Positions 10,086-18,211 are shown, counted from the stretch's first letter. The stretch: DNA of 64,000 nt from Corynebacterium simulans (GCF_001586215.1 NZ_CP014634.1:1240001-1304000); one strand, 5' to 3'. Notes: generated from the sequence alone by a model not told the origin. Numbers and translations are program-made.

Positions 10086-10404
10086 AACTAATGACCTTTT
10101 CTCAAATAGCGCTCCCCCAGCCAAGAGAGCAGCCAGGGAAACCAAAGGGAACAAAATAGGCACAAGTGTTGCAAGCAAAAGAATGCCATACTTAAGGCCT
10201 CATTTCGCCTCTTCCTTGGGATTTACCCTCCACTACCCCAGCGCCACATCGATAATGCCGGATTCAGCTGCACATATCTCGCTGGATCTACCTTGAGGAT
10301 CATTCCCCAGTCTCCCCTAAGATGTGTGAGCATTTCTGTTTTCTCAGGCCATAAGACAACGCCATAAGACGACGCCATAAGACGGCATGGCAAGATAACT
10401 GCCC
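10086..10404. other. Divergent intergenic region with three 13-bp repeats
   Basis: This 319-nt space separates the vWA/tubulin-like operon (minus) from the queuosine transporter gene (plus) and must hold both promoters. I see no gene in it. Three direct repeats of GCCATAAGACRRC occupy 10348-10386, directly before the transporter start, and are listed separately. Confidence 0.6.
10348..10386 (+). repeat. Three tandem 13-bp repeats upstream of the queuosine transporter
   Basis: Units at 10348-10360, 10361-10373 and 10374-10386 read GCCATAAGACAAC, GCCATAAGACGAC and GCCATAAGACGGC. The array ends 18 nt before the ATG, so it overlaps the promoter/leader. It could be an operator for a regulator, or replication slippage. 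Confidence 0.8.
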
Positions 10405-11103
10405 ATGACAGAAAAATCGGCAACCGCAACCACTTCCAGTGGCGAGAGCATCCGATTCATCCCGGTACAGTCCACGCTGTACCCGTGGCTGGTTACGGTG
10501 TTCGTCGTTACGTTCCTCATTTCCAACATCAATGCCACAAAGGGCGTCCAGCTCGGTCCGCTCATCACCGACGGCGCGTTCTTCTTATTCCCGCTGGCTT
10601 ATATCGCAGGCGACGTCCTGTCCGAATGCTATGGCTTCAAGTCCACGCGGCGGGCGGTCTACATCGGATTCGTCATGGCGATTCTGGCCGCGGTGTGCTT
10701 CTATATCGCGATTTGGCTGCCAGCGGCGGATTTCTATGAAGGCCAAGAGGCCTTCGCCGCTACCTTGGGCCTTGTGCCGCAGATCCTCGCCGCTTCCTTG
10801 GCAGGCTACTTGGTGGGCCAGCTGCTCAATTCCTTCACGCTGACCCGCATGAAGGCAAAGTCCGGTGAACGCGGGCTCATCGGCCGTTTGGTGGCCTCAA
10901 CCGTCGTGGGCGAGCTCGGCGATACTGTGTTGTTCTGCATCATCGCCGCACCAGTCATCGGCATTTCCACATTCAGCGGCTTTCTCAATTACGTAGTGGT
11001 CGGCTTCGTGTGGAAAACCCTCATCGAGGTGGTCATGCTGCCGCTAACCACCGTCGTCATCAAGTGGATTAAATCCCGCGAAGACTACGTTCCCAGCAGC
11101 TAA
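10405..11103 (+). CDS. yhhQ: Queuosine precursor transporter (YhhQ/VUT family)
   Basis: A 232-residue integral membrane protein with about six hydrophobic helices. It has the family landmarks ISNINATKG near residues 38-46, DGAFFLFPLAYIAGDVLSECYGF near 57-79 and the C-terminal WKTLIEVVMLPLTT. Known YhhQ proteins import queuosine precursors. The gene faces tgt across a 150-nt gap, which supports a salvage role. No strong ribosome-binding site is seen; GATAACT lies just before the ATG, so the mRNA may be nearly leaderless. Confidence 0.85.
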   Translation: MTEKSATATTSSGESIRFIPVQSTLYPWLVTVFVVTFLISNINATKGVQLGPLITDGAFFLFPLAYIAGDVLSECYGFKSTRRAVYIGFVMAILAAVCFYIAIWLPAADFYEGQEAFAATLGLVPQILAASLAGYLVGQLLNSFTLTRMKAKSGERGLIGRLVASTVVGELGDTVLFCIIAAPVIGISTFSGFLNYVVVGFVWKTLIEVVMLPLTTVVIKWIKSREDYVPSS

Positions 11104-11105
11104 CC

Positions 11106-11228
11106 CGCAAATACCCAGACCTAGAAACCCAGGGCTGGAACTGCAGCTTCCTGGTGAAAAGGGCGGCGTCGGCAAGCGCGAGAAAAGCCGAACAGGAGGT
11201 CTGCAGTTCCAGCCCTGGGTATTTGCGG
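11106..11228. repeat. Long inverted repeat between yhhQ and tgt
   Basis: The right arm (11201-11228) is the reverse complement of the left arm (11106-11146), except that the left arm carries a 14-nt insertion (11120-11133) bounded by CCCAG repeats. The loop is about 54 nt. It sits between convergent genes and can act as a bidirectional terminator, although no clear T-run follows. Confidence 0.75.
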
Positions 11229-11257
11229 AAAAGAGGCGGCGAGCGCAGGGAGGTAGC

Positions 11258-12550
11258 TTACTTGCCGGCGTAGTAGCGGCCCATGAACTCGTCGCGGTAG
11301 GCCTCGTAGTAGCCGCCGTCGATGGAGGCGCGGATGTTGTCCACCAAGCGGATCATGAAGGTAAGGTTGTGCATGGTGCACAGCGTGCCGGCCAGGAATT
11401 CGTTGGCCTTGAGCAGGTGGTGGATGTACGCGCGGGAATAGTTCTCCGAGACGTAGCCGCCGAACTCCTCGTCGATGCCCGTGAAGTCGCGCTTGAAGCG
11501 CGCACCCTTGAGGTTCAAGCGGCCATCGAGCGTGTACACGCCGCCGCGGCGGCCCAGGCGGGTCGGCGCAACGCAGTCGAAGGTGTCGGCACCAGCCTCG
11601 ATCGCGGTAAACAAATCATCGGGCTCGGAAATGCCCAGCAGGTGACGCGGTTTATCCTCAGGAAGCTCGTCGCAGACCCAGCCCACGATGGTGCCCAGGT
11701 TCTCCTTCTCCAGCGCGCCGCCGATACCAAAGCCGCCGAAACCGCGCTTGCCGTCCGCCTCGGCAGCCTGGGAAAGCTCCACCAGACCGCGGGTGGCTTG
11801 GCGGCGCAGGTCCTCGTACTGCGCGCCCTGGACGACGCCCCATAGGGACTGGCGCGGCTTCTGCGGGCCACGCTCCTCGGTCAGGCGGTGGTGCTCGTCG
11901 AGGCAGCGCTGCGCCCAGCGGTGCGTTCGCGCGACGGATTCCTCCTGATAGGCACGGCTATCGATGAGGGTGGTCAGCTCATCAAAGGCGAACATGATGT
12001 CAGCACCCAAACCATGCTGAATCTGCATGGAGACCTCCGGGGTAAAGCGGTGCTTCGAGCCATCGATAACAGACTTAAAGTCCACGCCATCCTCGTCGAC
12101 CTGCGCCATACGCTCCTTCTTGGCCGCGCGGATGTCCTTTTCGGTCAGGTTGGCCGTGTCCATGGCCAGGACCTTCTTGAATCCCACGCCAAGCGACATC
12201 ACCTGGAATCCGCCGGAGTCCGTGTAGGTGGGGCCATGCCAGTTTTCAAAGGTCGCGACGCCGCCAGCCTCATCCACGATGTCGTGGCCCGGCTGCAGAT
12301 AAAGGTGATAAGCGTTGGACAAGATAGCCTGCGCGCCCGTCTGGCGGATCTGCTCCGGGGTCAGGGTCTTAACCGTGGCCTTGGTGGCCACGGGGATAAA
12401 GGCTGGGGTCTGAATATCCCCGTGCGGTGTATGAATGGTGCCGCTGCGACCATGCTTGCCAGGACCAGCCTGGTCGAGGCGCGTGCGCACGTCGAAGCTC
12501 AGGTCAGTCTCTAGCTTGGGTGCAGGAAAAGGCGGCTGTTGCTCGATCAT
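11258..12550 (-). CDS. tgt: tRNA-guanine transglycosylase, zinc-cysteine-less
   Basis: A 430-residue Tgt, the enzyme that swaps guanine-34 for a queuosine precursor or queuine in GUN tRNAs. Conserved blocks are TDSGGFQVMSLG, the nucleophile region FDCVAPTR, and NYSRAYIHHLLKANEFLAGTLCTMHNL. Unusually, the zinc motif CxCxxC before NYSRAY is replaced by GxVSE-type residues (about 355-365), so the three cysteines are missing although the His region remains. The specificity loop is GIGGALEKEN, not the usual GGLAVGE. It starts 5 nt after the MMPL gene stop and is probably co-transcribed with it. Confidence 0.9.
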   Translation of the reverse strand: MIEQQPPFPAPKLETDLSFDVRTRLDQAGPGKHGRSGTIHTPHGDIQTPAFIPVATKATVKTLTPEQIRQTGAQAILSNAYHLYLQPGHDIVDEAGGVATFENWHGPTYTDSGGFQVMSLGVGFKKVLAMDTANLTEKDIRAAKKERMAQVDEDGVDFKSVIDGSKHRFTPEVSMQIQHGLGADIMFAFDELTTLIDSRAYQEESVARTHRWAQRCLDEHHRLTEERGPQKPRQSLWGVVQGAQYEDLRRQATRGLVELSQAAEADGKRGFGGFGIGGALEKENLGTIVGWVCDELPEDKPRHLLGISEPDDLFTAIEAGADTFDCVAPTRLGRRGGVYTLDGRLNLKGARFKRDFTGIDEEFGGYVSENYSRAYIHHLLKANEFLAGTLCTMHNLTFMIRLVDNIRASIDGGYYEAYRDEFMGRYYAGK

Positions 12551-12555
12551 AGAGG

Positions 12556-14958
12556 CTAGTTTACGTGTTGCGTCGTATCCGCAGATGCGCCGCCATGCTC
12601 ACGCTCCCACTCTTCTTCCAGAGCTGTGCCTTCGATGTCGAGGGAAGGCATGACCTTATCCATCCACTTTGGCAGCCACCAGGTCGCGCGGCCCAATAGG
12701 AACATCGTGGCGGGGACGAGGGACATGCGCACAAGGAAGGCGTCGAAAAGCACGCCTGCGGCAAGGGCGAAACCGAAGATCTGGATAAACGGCAGCGGCT
12801 GGTTAATAAACGCCACGAAGACCGAAATCATAATGATGGCTGCGGCCGTGACCACACGCGCGCCTTCGGTAAAGCCCGCGATGGTGGCCTCATCCACGGC
12901 GTTGTACTTGGTGCCATTGCCGCGTGGATAACGCGCGATGTGCTCGCGCATGCGGGTAACCAGGAAGACCTGATAATCCATGGCCAAGCCGAAAGTCACG
13001 CCGATCAGGAAGATAGGCATGAAGGAAATCAGCGGACCAGGCGCCGGAACCAGGCCGAAGAGGCCGTCCTGCCACACCAGAACCGTAAGGCCGAAGGCCG
13101 CGCCCACTGAGAGCAGGAAGCCCAAGCCAGCCACCACGGGGACCAAGACCGAGCGGAAGACTAGGAAGAGCAACAGGATGGCCAAGCCCACCACGATGGC
13201 GAGGTAAGGCAGCATGGCAGCCTCCAAGCGCTCAGTAATATCCAGCTGCACGGCGGTCAGGCCAGTCATGCCGATTTCCGCGCCGGTGACCTCGCCCAAG
13301 CGCTCGTTCTCTGCACGCAGAGCCGACGCCGTGCCGACGGTCGTGGGATCCGTCGGGCCTGTGGTCGGTGCGACCATGATCTGTGCCGCGGTCTGATCAG
13401 AGTTGAGGCCAACGATCTGTGCGTGCTTCACGCCGCCGACCTGGTTAAGTTGCTGGGTCGCGTACATGAAGGAGGCGAAAGTTGCCTTCTTTTGTTGGTC
13501 TTCGCCTTCTTGACCCTGGATCAGCGGCTGGAGGGCTGGCGCATCCGGGTTGGCTTCCTCACCGTTGACGATGACCAGGAATGGACCATTGACGCCTGCG
13601 CCGAAGCCTTCGGCCAGCAGGTCCGCGGACTTGCGCTGGGTGGTATCCGGATTCGAGCTGGTATCCGCCGGCAGCGCGAGCTCCATGTCCAACACCGGGG
13701 CGCTCAACGCGCCAAGACCCAACACGACCACGGCCATGACCAGGCCCGGGGCCTTCTGCACCGCACGCACCCAGCGGTTGCCCATGGTGGCGCCCTTACG
13801 GCGATTGCCCTTCCTATTCGGGTTGCCGGCGATGCCGGGGATTCGACCGGCAAAGGCTTTATCGCCGGCCAGGCCAAGCAGCGCCGGCACCAGGGTCAGC
13901 GCGACGAGCACCGCCATGAACACGGTGCCCGCGGCAGCCAAGCCCATGGCGGTGAGGAAGCCAATCTTGGCCACGATGAGGGCGAAGAGCGCCACGAAGA
14001 CCGTGGCGCCGGCGAAGACCACGGAGGAACCTGCCGTGCCCACCGCCATGCCGGCGGCTTCGGGCCCATCCATCCGCGAGCGCTCCTGGCGGTAGCGCGA
14101 CATGATAAACAGCGCATAGTCGATGCCCACGGCCAGGCCAATCATGATGGCCAGGACCGGGGTCAAGTTATTGAGCTCAATCCAGTGCGTGGCAATCATG
14201 ACGCCGAGCGCGCCCAGGCCCACGCCCACGACGGCCGAGATCAGCGGCATGCCCGCCGAAACCAAGGAGCCGAAGGTAAAGATAAGGACGAGGAAGGCCA
14301 CGCCCAGGCCGATGATCTCCGAGGTGGAGTTGACCTTAATCTCATCGCCAAAGCCCGCGCCGCCAGCCTCGACCGTTAGCCCCTTCTCGCGGCCCAGCTC
14401 CATCGCCGCGGTGACGACGTCCTTGTCTTCTTGCTCAACGGTGTAGGAGCTTTCCGCATCGAAGTTGAAGGTGGTATAGGCGATGGTCTCGTCCTCATTA
14501 ACCATCGCGAGGTTATCCGCATCCTTGCGAGCGGTCTCTTCCGGCAGGCCCATCGAGGTGAATTGTTCGATAACTTGCTGCTGCAAAGTCGGCGATACGT
14601 CGAGCGGGTTGCCCCAGCGTTGCTGGTCCTTGATGCCGAGCTCGTTGGTGATCTGATCGACCACCTGCTGCATCGCTTCCTTATTTTGCGGGTCAGAAAG
14701 CTTCTGCCCCTCGGGTGCTTGGAAAACCAGGTTCACCGAAGGCGCGCTGGCCAAATTGCCGCTTTCCGGGAAAAGCTCGGCGGCGCGGTGGGTAGCGTCA
14801 ATCGCCGGCGTGCCCTTGATGGAGTACTCCGAAGTCATGGGCTTCATCAAGGCAATCGTGGCGCCCACAGCGGCCACAAAGATCACAAGCCACGCGATGA
14901 TCACTTTCCACCTGTTGAGGAAGGACCAGCGCCCAAGACGGTACAAGAGTTTTGCCAC
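12556..14958 (-). CDS. MMPL-family RND transporter
   Basis: 800 residues with the two-repeat RND/MMPL plan: a first helix (residues 14-36), a large outer loop (about 40-200), five helices including GIDYALFIMSRYRQE (Asp-Tyr pair typical of MmpL proton relay), a second loop (about 400-560), then helices with AMDYQVFLVTRMREH. Such proteins export lipids, siderophores or drugs using proton motive force. The substrate is unknown; it is not next to mycolate-synthesis genes. The start is GTG with AAGG 8 nt upstream. The only close neighbour on its strand is tgt. Confidence 0.85.
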   Translation of the reverse strand: MAKLLYRLGRWSFLNRWKVIIAWLVIFVAAVGATIALMKPMTSEYSIKGTPAIDATHRAAELFPESGNLASAPSVNLVFQAPEGQKLSDPQNKEAMQQVVDQITNELGIKDQQRWGNPLDVSPTLQQQVIEQFTSMGLPEETARKDADNLAMVNEDETIAYTTFNFDAESSYTVEQEDKDVVTAAMELGREKGLTVEAGGAGFGDEIKVNSTSEIIGLGVAFLVLIFTFGSLVSAGMPLISAVVGVGLGALGVMIATHWIELNNLTPVLAIMIGLAVGIDYALFIMSRYRQERSRMDGPEAAGMAVGTAGSSVVFAGATVFVALFALIVAKIGFLTAMGLAAAGTVFMAVLVALTLVPALLGLAGDKAFAGRIPGIAGNPNRKGNRRKGATMGNRWVRAVQKAPGLVMAVVVLGLGALSAPVLDMELALPADTSSNPDTTQRKSADLLAEGFGAGVNGPFLVIVNGEEANPDAPALQPLIQGQEGEDQQKKATFASFMYATQQLNQVGGVKHAQIVGLNSDQTAAQIMVAPTTGPTDPTTVGTASALRAENERLGEVTGAEIGMTGLTAVQLDITERLEAAMLPYLAIVVGLAILLLFLVFRSVLVPVVAGLGFLLSVGAAFGLTVLVWQDGLFGLVPAPGPLISFMPIFLIGVTFGLAMDYQVFLVTRMREHIARYPRGNGTKYNAVDEATIAGFTEGARVVTAAAIIMISVFVAFINQPLPFIQIFGFALAAGVLFDAFLVRMSLVPATMFLLGRATWWLPKWMDKVMPSLDIEGTALEEEWEREHGGASADTTQHVN

Positions 14959-15029
14959 AGGAGTTACCTTCTGTCTCGTTGATTAACTTCGCCCAGTCTA
15001 GCGGCCAGCCGCTGGCAGCTAAAACAAGA

Positions 15030-15063
15030 AAAGCCGTGGAGCAATTACTTGCCCCACGGCTTT
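15030..15063 (-). terminator. Terminator of tRNA-Ser(CGA)
   Basis: Arms 15030-15039 (AAAGCCGTGG) and 15054-15063 pair perfectly. Read on the minus strand, a T-rich run follows (GGCTTTTCTTGTTTT). Confidence 0.85.
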
Positions 15064-15071
15064 CGCTATGG

Positions 15072-15159
15072 CGGTGGCGGCGGGATTTGAACCCGCGGTT
15101 GGGGGTTACCCAACATTCGCTTTCGAGGCGAACACCTTCGGCCGCTCGGACACGCCACC
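15072..15159 (-). tRNA. tRNA-Ser (anticodon CGA)
   Basis: 88 nt with acceptor stem GGTGGCG/CGCCACC, anticodon stem TTCGC/GCGAA around loop CTCGAAA (anticodon CGA), a long variable arm TTGGGTAACCCCCAA and T-arm GCGGGTTCAAATCCCGC. The 3' CCA is not encoded. Confidence 0.97.
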
Positions 15160-15207
15160 GTGGTCTAGGTTACGTGTTGAAGCGCGCGGCACAAAATCCC
15201 GCCGGAT

Positions 15208-15408
15208 TTACTTGTCCTTCAGGCCGCCAATAACCTCGTTGGCCTTGTCCTTTACGCCCTCGACAGCGTCAGAGACTTTGTCCTTAGCCTGGGAAGTAAC
15301 CTGGTCTGCCTTGCCCTCGTTAGCAAGATCCTCGTTGTCGGTTGCGTTTCCCGCAGCTTCCTTTGCCTTACCTACTAGGTCGTCCTTCTTGTTTTCGAAA
15401 TCGCCCAT
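15208..15408 (-). CDS. CsbD-family stress protein
   Basis: 66 residues, Lys/Asp/Ala-rich and without hydrophobic stretches. It shows the CsbD pattern (GDFENKKDDLVGKAKEAAGN, then KDKVSDAVEGVKDKANE). CsbD-like proteins are small abundant proteins of unclear function, often induced by stress. I set the start at 15408, where AAGGAG stands 7-8 nt upstream; longer reading upstream is unsupported. Confidence 0.9.
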   Translation of the reverse strand: MGDFENKKDDLVGKAKEAAGNATDNEDLANEGKADQVTSQAKDKVSDAVEGVKDKANEVIGGLKDK

Positions 15409-15452
15409 GTTATTTCTCCTTTTTGTTTGCGGTGACCCCATCCTACGCAATG

Positions 15453-15944
15453 TCAGCGCAGCTCGCCGAAGAAGCCGGTGAGCAGTCCGGCGCATTCTTC
15501 CTCGCAAACTCCGGCGCGCACTTCGGGCACGTGCAGGGCACCGGGGGCACGCAGGACATCGACAAGCGAGCCACACGCGCCCGTCTTCGGTTCGAAAGCA
15601 CCAAAGACCACGGAAGCCACGCGGGCCCCCTGGATAGCCCCGGCACACATCGCGCACGGCTCAAGGGTGACCACAAGTTCGCAGCCTTCTAAGCGCCAGC
15701 CATCGCCATGCTTGGCGACGGCCGCGCGAATCGCCTCCACTTCCGCATGTGCGGTGGGATCGCCGCGCTGCTCCCGGCGGTTGACGCCGGTGGAAAGCTC
15801 GTTGCCGGCGGCGTCGTAAAGCACCGCTCCTACCGGGATGTCTCCCGCGGGTGTCTGGCGTGCCACCTCGAGCGCGCGGCGCATGCGCGCCTCGGCGCTG
15901 GCCAAGCCTTGGGATTTAAGCAATGATCTCTTCGAGCTCGTCAC
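15453..15944 (-). CDS. tadA: tRNA-specific adenosine deaminase
   Basis: About 163 residues of the zinc-dependent cytidine/deoxycytidylate deaminase fold. Zinc and catalytic residues are visible: HAE at 66-68 and PCAMC at 96-100. TadA converts A34 to inosine in tRNA-Arg(ACG), a gene for which lies at 18139 in this window. The start is uncertain: the longest reading uses GTG at 15944 and overlaps the upstream gene by 29 nt, while TTG codons about 13 residues further in are alternatives. Confidence 0.93.
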   Translation of the reverse strand: MTSSKRSLLKSQGLASAEARMRRALEVARQTPAGDIPVGAVLYDAAGNELSTGVNRREQRGDPTAHAEVEAIRAAVAKHGDGWRLEGCELVVTLEPCAMCAGAIQGARVASVVFGAFEPKTGACGSLVDVLRAPGALHVPEVRAGVCEEECAGLLTGFFGELR

Positions 15945-16395
15945 CGAAGCCTAAATCGCCCGCGATGCGCAGGAGCATATCGGAGGGCCAATCTTCGTCA
16001 TTGTCGATGATGTAGCCCAACTGATCTTCACTGAGCCCAAGATCAGCAAAGATATCGAAGTCGCCGTCGCCATAAGGATCTGGATCCTCGTCGTCGTCAA
16101 CGATTTCGGGAAAGTCAAGGTCGCGCAGCTCCAGGAAGTCTGCGGCAAAATCATCCTCGTCGGCATATGTGGCGTCAGAGATCAGCATGCGCACATCTCC
16201 CGGCACTGGGCGTACGACAACGAAGTATTCATCCTCTACGCACAGCAGCGCGAAGGCCGCGCCCTCGGAGCGCAGCGCGCGCACCGCGCTGATGGAGGTG
16301 TTGATGTCCTCGAAGTCGTCATTAAACTCCCGAACCACCCATTGCCCCTCATTGCGGGCAACGGTAACTGCGAAGGAGATGTTGTCATCACTCAT
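15916..16395 (-). CDS. tRNA adenosine deaminase-associated protein
   Basis: A 159-residue, strongly acidic protein (DDDEDPDPYGDGDFD near 107-121) that regularly precedes tadA in actinobacteria and is named for that context. Its function is not established. I use ATG at 16395 (MSDDNIS), preceded by GAGGT and by TAATCT 8 nt upstream; longer in-frame reading would run into the divergent tyrA start. It overlaps tadA by about 29 nt. Confidence 0.85.
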   Translation of the reverse strand: MSDDNISFAVTVARNEGQWVVREFNDDFEDINTSISAVRALRSEGAAFALLCVEDEYFVVVRPVPGDVRMLISDATYADEDDFAADFLELRDLDFPEIVDDDEDPDPYGDGDFDIFADLGLSEDQLGYIIDNDEDWPSDMLLRIAGDLGFGDELEEIIA

Positions 16396-16434
16396 ACCTC
16401 GTGAGATTAGTCGTGTTGTGCCAGAATTGTCACC

Positions 16435-17463
16435 GTGAGTTCTCAAGACGTTCAACGACCCGTATGCATCATCGGCCTAGGCCTTATTGGCGGTTCCCTG
16501 CTGCGCGATCTCGTGGCAAGCAAACACGCAGTATATGGCTATAATCACTCGACTTCCGGTGCCCGCAGCGCCATCAAAGCGGGCTATGACGTCACCGATG
16601 ACCTGCAGGCAATTTTGACCCGCGCGGAGGCAGACAATGCACTAATCGTCATCGCTACCCCGATGAAAGCGGTCGCTTCGGTCTTGGACGAGATTCAACA
16701 GCACGCGCCGAGCTGTGGCATCACGGACGTAGTTTCCGTGAAGACTGAGGTGCGTGATCTCTTCTTGGAGCGCGGCATGGAATCGCGCTACGTGGGCGGC
16801 CACCCGATGGCCGGCACTCAAAACTCAGGCTGGGACCACTCGCAGACCAAGCTCTTTAAGCGTGCAGCATGGGCAATTACCTATGACTACGCCGCCGAGT
16901 GCGAGGCCCGCGGGGAGCGCATCCCGAAGAAGTGGATTGAGACCTTCTCCGATGTGGTGCGTATGACGCAGATGGTGCACGCCGAGGCCGTCCCCGTGCG
17001 CGTGGCAAATCACGATGCCGCGGTGGCGCGCATTTCTCACCTGCCGCACGTCTTCGCTGAAACCCTCGCTGTGGTGGGCGACAACGGCGGCATCCTCGCG
17101 CAATCACTGGCCTCGAGCTCTTTCAAGGACGGCACCCGCGTGGCCGGTACCACCCCGGAGCTGGTGCGGCAGATGTGCGAGACCAACGCACCCGCGCTTG
17201 TCGACGCCCTCGATGAAGCACTGCAGCTCCTGCAGGCCGCGCGCGACTCTCTCGCCGCTGAGCAGCCCTCTGTTGCTGAACTCGCGGAGAATGGCTTCCG
17301 CGCCCGCACCCGCATTGAGGCACGCTCCGGCGCCCGCAAGGAATCGGTCTCCCCGGTCAAGATTTCCTCGCGGCCGGTACTGCGCCTGCACCCGGGTGGC
17401 CCGAACTGGGTGGCGCAGCTGCGTCAGTCGGAGTCTTTGGGCGGGCGAATCGAGATTTTCTAG
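16435..17463 (+). CDS. tyrA: Prephenate (arogenate) dehydrogenase
   Basis: 342 residues. The N-terminal Rossmann motif GLGLIGGS (14-21) binds NAD(P). The core has GGHPMAGTQNSGWDH, the prephenate dehydrogenase substrate-binding His region, then an all-helical dimer domain. It makes the tyrosine precursor; corynebacterial enzymes can act on arogenate. The start is GTG with no ribosome-binding site, but AGAATT lies 6 nt upstream, so a leaderless transcript is plausible. It is divergent from the tadA-associated gene with only 39 nt between them. Confidence 0.93.
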   Translation: MSSQDVQRPVCIIGLGLIGGSLLRDLVASKHAVYGYNHSTSGARSAIKAGYDVTDDLQAILTRAEADNALIVIATPMKAVASVLDEIQQHAPSCGITDVVSVKTEVRDLFLERGMESRYVGGHPMAGTQNSGWDHSQTKLFKRAAWAITYDYAAECEARGERIPKKWIETFSDVVRMTQMVHAEAVPVRVANHDAAVARISHLPHVFAETLAVVGDNGGILAQSLASSSFKDGTRVAGTTPELVRQMCETNAPALVDALDEALQLLQAARDSLAAEQPSVAELAENGFRARTRIEARSGARKESVSPVKISSRPVLRLHPGGPNWVAQLRQSESLGGRIEIF

Positions 17464-17535
17464 CCCCGTCTAGTCTTCTAGGCCTGTCTAGGCTTCCCGC
17501 CCTGTCTAGCCTTCCCGCCCCGTCTAGTCACGGAA
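17464..17535. repeat. Four tandem 18-bp repeats after tyrA
   Basis: Units of 18 bp begin at 17464, 17482, 17500 and 17518, each built around CCYGTCTAGNCTTCCCG. The last unit supplies the TAG stop of the small convergent membrane gene. No stable hairpin is obvious. Confidence 0.75.
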
Positions 17536-17715
17536 CGTATCGTCGCGCCGCTTGCGGGACTTCGATTCATCCCTGCTCACCGCAAGGATGGGAAGTCCCA
17601 GAAAGCCCAGTGCGAGCCCAATCGGGAAAAGCACCAGCATTCCCGAGGCAACCCACAGCACCACGCCGAGGATTGCGCCCGCTACCAAGCAGGGCACGAG
17701 TTTGTTGTTGTTCAC
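17524..17715 (-). CDS. Small two-helix membrane protein
   Basis: 63 residues with two adjacent hydrophobic helices (VPCLVAGAILGVVLWVASGMLVLFPIG and LGFLGLPILAV) and a basic, charged C-terminus (SRDESKSRKRRDD). I place the start at GTG 17715 because AGAAAGG lies 5 nt upstream. An ATG further upstream (17763) would add about 16 residues. No family is recognised. Confidence 0.6.
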   Translation of the reverse strand: MNNNKLVPCLVAGAILGVVLWVASGMLVLFPIGLALGFLGLPILAVSRDESKSRKRRDDTFRD

Positions 17716-17861
17716 GCTCACCTTTCTAGTTCCCGTAGCGAAGGCAAACTTTTTACTGGCCATGAAGCTAAGCACCTAAAAATGAGGTCTCGTAAAGCGG
17801 TTCCGGTCTCATCGTACGCCGCGGCCTCTCTCGCAGCAGCTTCCGCGCCCCGCAGGTCTTT

Positions 17862-17899
17862 CGCACGGCACCAGGTTCTCTGCACGGCACCAGGTTCTC
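17862..17899. repeat. 19-bp tandem repeat
   Basis: Two nearly identical units (YGCACGGCACCAGGTTCTC) at 17862-17880 and 17881-17899, followed by a half unit (TGCACGGC) at 17900. Confidence 0.8.
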
Positions 17900-17926
17900 T
17901 GCACGGCCCCTGCGGCTGCAAATCGC

Positions 17927-18037
17927 AAATGGTGAGGTCGACCCGCAACGGAAGTGGCTGGTGTTAACGCCCGTGGCTGGTGAGCGGTCACCTCACCATC
18001 TACACCTCACCATTTGACTGGCTGGCCTCACCATTTG
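17927..18037. repeat. TGGTGAGGT motif cluster (inverted and direct copies)
   Basis: AAATGGTGAGGT at 17927-17938 is inverted relative to CCTCACCAT at 17991-17999 and CCTCACCATTT at 18005-18015 and 18026-18036. A further copy lies near 28398. The copies can pair into alternative hairpins. Confidence 0.65.
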
Positions 18038-18099
18038 ACTCCGCGCCGCCGCCAAGAGCCACCAAGCGCCTCCTTCGCGCCACCCATACAAAACGAAAA

Positions 18100-18130
18100 T
18101 CTCGCGGCCTCCAAGAAGGAAACCGCGAGA
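18100..18130 (-). terminator. Terminator of tRNA-Arg(ACG)
   Basis: Arms TCTCGCGG (18100-18107) and CCGCGAGA (18123-18130). On the minus strand a T-run (ATTTTCGTTTTG) follows. Confidence 0.85.
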
Positions 18131-18138
18131 AAATTTTG

Positions 18139-18211
18139 TGCGCCCGGAGGGATTCGAACCCCCAACCTTCTGATCCGTAGTCAGATGCTCTATCCGTTGA
18201 GCTACGGGCGC
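18139..18211 (-). tRNA. tRNA-Arg (anticodon ACG)
   Basis: 73 nt with acceptor stem GCGCCCG/CGGGCGC, anticodon stem TCTGA/TCAGA around loop CTACGGA (anticodon ACG) and T-loop TTCGAAT. A34 of this tRNA is the expected TadA target. Confidence 0.97.

Larger units (their letters stand above)
17776..18099. other. Non-coding stretch with short repeats
   Basis: I see no convincing gene here. It holds a 19-bp tandem repeat (17862-17899, with a partial third copy after it) and several copies of an AAATGGTGAGGT element in both orientations (17927, 17991, 18003 and 18026 regions). Confidence 0.6.

Noticed and set aside
10387..10404. A preQ1 riboswitch before the queuosine transporter gene
   Set aside because: The space between the 13-bp repeats and the ATG is too short, and no preQ1 aptamer pattern is seen upstream.
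14960..15460. The signal recognition particle RNA gene, often close to tRNA-Ser and tadA in actinobacteria
   Set aside because: I found no SRP-RNA core (GGTCAGG...GGAAGGGAGCA-type) on either strand here.
17718..17948. A 76-codon minus-strand frame through the 19-bp repeat
   Set aside because: Its sequence follows the tandem repeat (repeated Arg-Glu-Pro-Gly-like segments) and lacks start signals.
17862..18037. A CRISPR array
   Set aside because: The repeats are too short and too few, and spacing is irregular. No cas genes are in the window.
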